Assembly: GCA_963575745.1 (NCBI GenBank)
Contig: CAUYUJ010014327.1
Location: 763,838-827,837 of the forward strand
Direction of reading: 5' to 3'
DNA: 64,000 nt
Source of the DNA: Prorocentrum cordatum
Taxonomy: Eukaryota > Sar > Dinophyceae > Prorocentrales > Prorocentraceae
The notes beneath the pieces are model-generated. The model was not told the origin of the DNA, ran no database searches, and saw only the letters and a program-made list of their open reading frames with translations. Position 1 is the stretch's first letter. Each line of letters starts with the position of its first letter. The position numbers and the translations under genes are program-made. Shown here in pieces: positions 63,901 to 64,000 of the stretch.

Positions 63901-64000
63901 ACACTGCAGCCTTGGAGTGCCCTGAACCTATACTACAGGGCCTTCCTTGAACACTTCGAACTCACATATACTAACGCAATGGAACGGTCAAAATCCCAAA

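Overview
This window looks like a piece of a GC-rich, very repeat-dense eukaryotic nuclear genome. There are no operons, no ribosome binding sites and no long ORF with normal protein composition. I see no rRNA, tRNA, CRISPR or integrase. Nearly all long open frames are translations of microsatellites or minisatellites. Short stretches with ordinary amino-acid composition and almost pure G/C at third codon positions look like isolated exons. A large-genome alga or protist, most likely a dinoflagellate, fits best; that is inference and no marker gene confirms it. A 100-base N gap at 60072-60171 shows scaffolded assembly.

Layout. 1-2.8 kb: sparse DNA with two foldback elements and one possible terminal exon. 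2.8-9.3 kb: ATGT-type microsatellites alternate with two paralogous 1.9-2.6 kb blocks of CAAGAGGCCC-type minisatellite. 9.5-13.4 kb: GAC, GGA and GGCACTGGTGTGG repeats and more mobile-looking elements. 13.9-16.5 kb: the best gene-like region, on the minus strand, with a possible spliced C-terminal exon pair and a longer upstream exon. 16.6-19.45 kb: a 2.83 kb element whose arms of about 430 bp are inverted copies of each other around roughly 108 copies of an 18-bp minisatellite. 20-35 kb: many short terminal-inverted-repeat (TIR) elements among long GGA and GAT tracts. 35-46 kb: pseudogene fragments, a 21-bp minisatellite, CATA and TTACA microsatellites and a near-perfect 150-bp palindrome. 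46-60 kb: exon-like segments beside repeat elements. 60-64 kb: degenerate tandem arrays (GGATTCCT, a roughly 72-bp unit, and a TACGTTTCG-like unit).

The main result is a rich set of short non-coding inverted-repeat families (140-310 bp), mostly multi-copy and with no transposase here. FB1 has 6 copies, T2 has 8 (TTAA-like ends), F3 has 5 plus a remnant, H6 has 4, G5 has 3, and there are several single elements. One single element has a 5-bp target duplication. One CAGTCA-ended element with a TA duplication sits inside an H6 copy. Two elements end exactly at predicted splice sites of high-GC3 exons, so some of them may create introns.

No pathway can be reconstructed: coding pieces are short, unnamed and partly decayed. 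All coordinates and repeat comparisons were made by eye.
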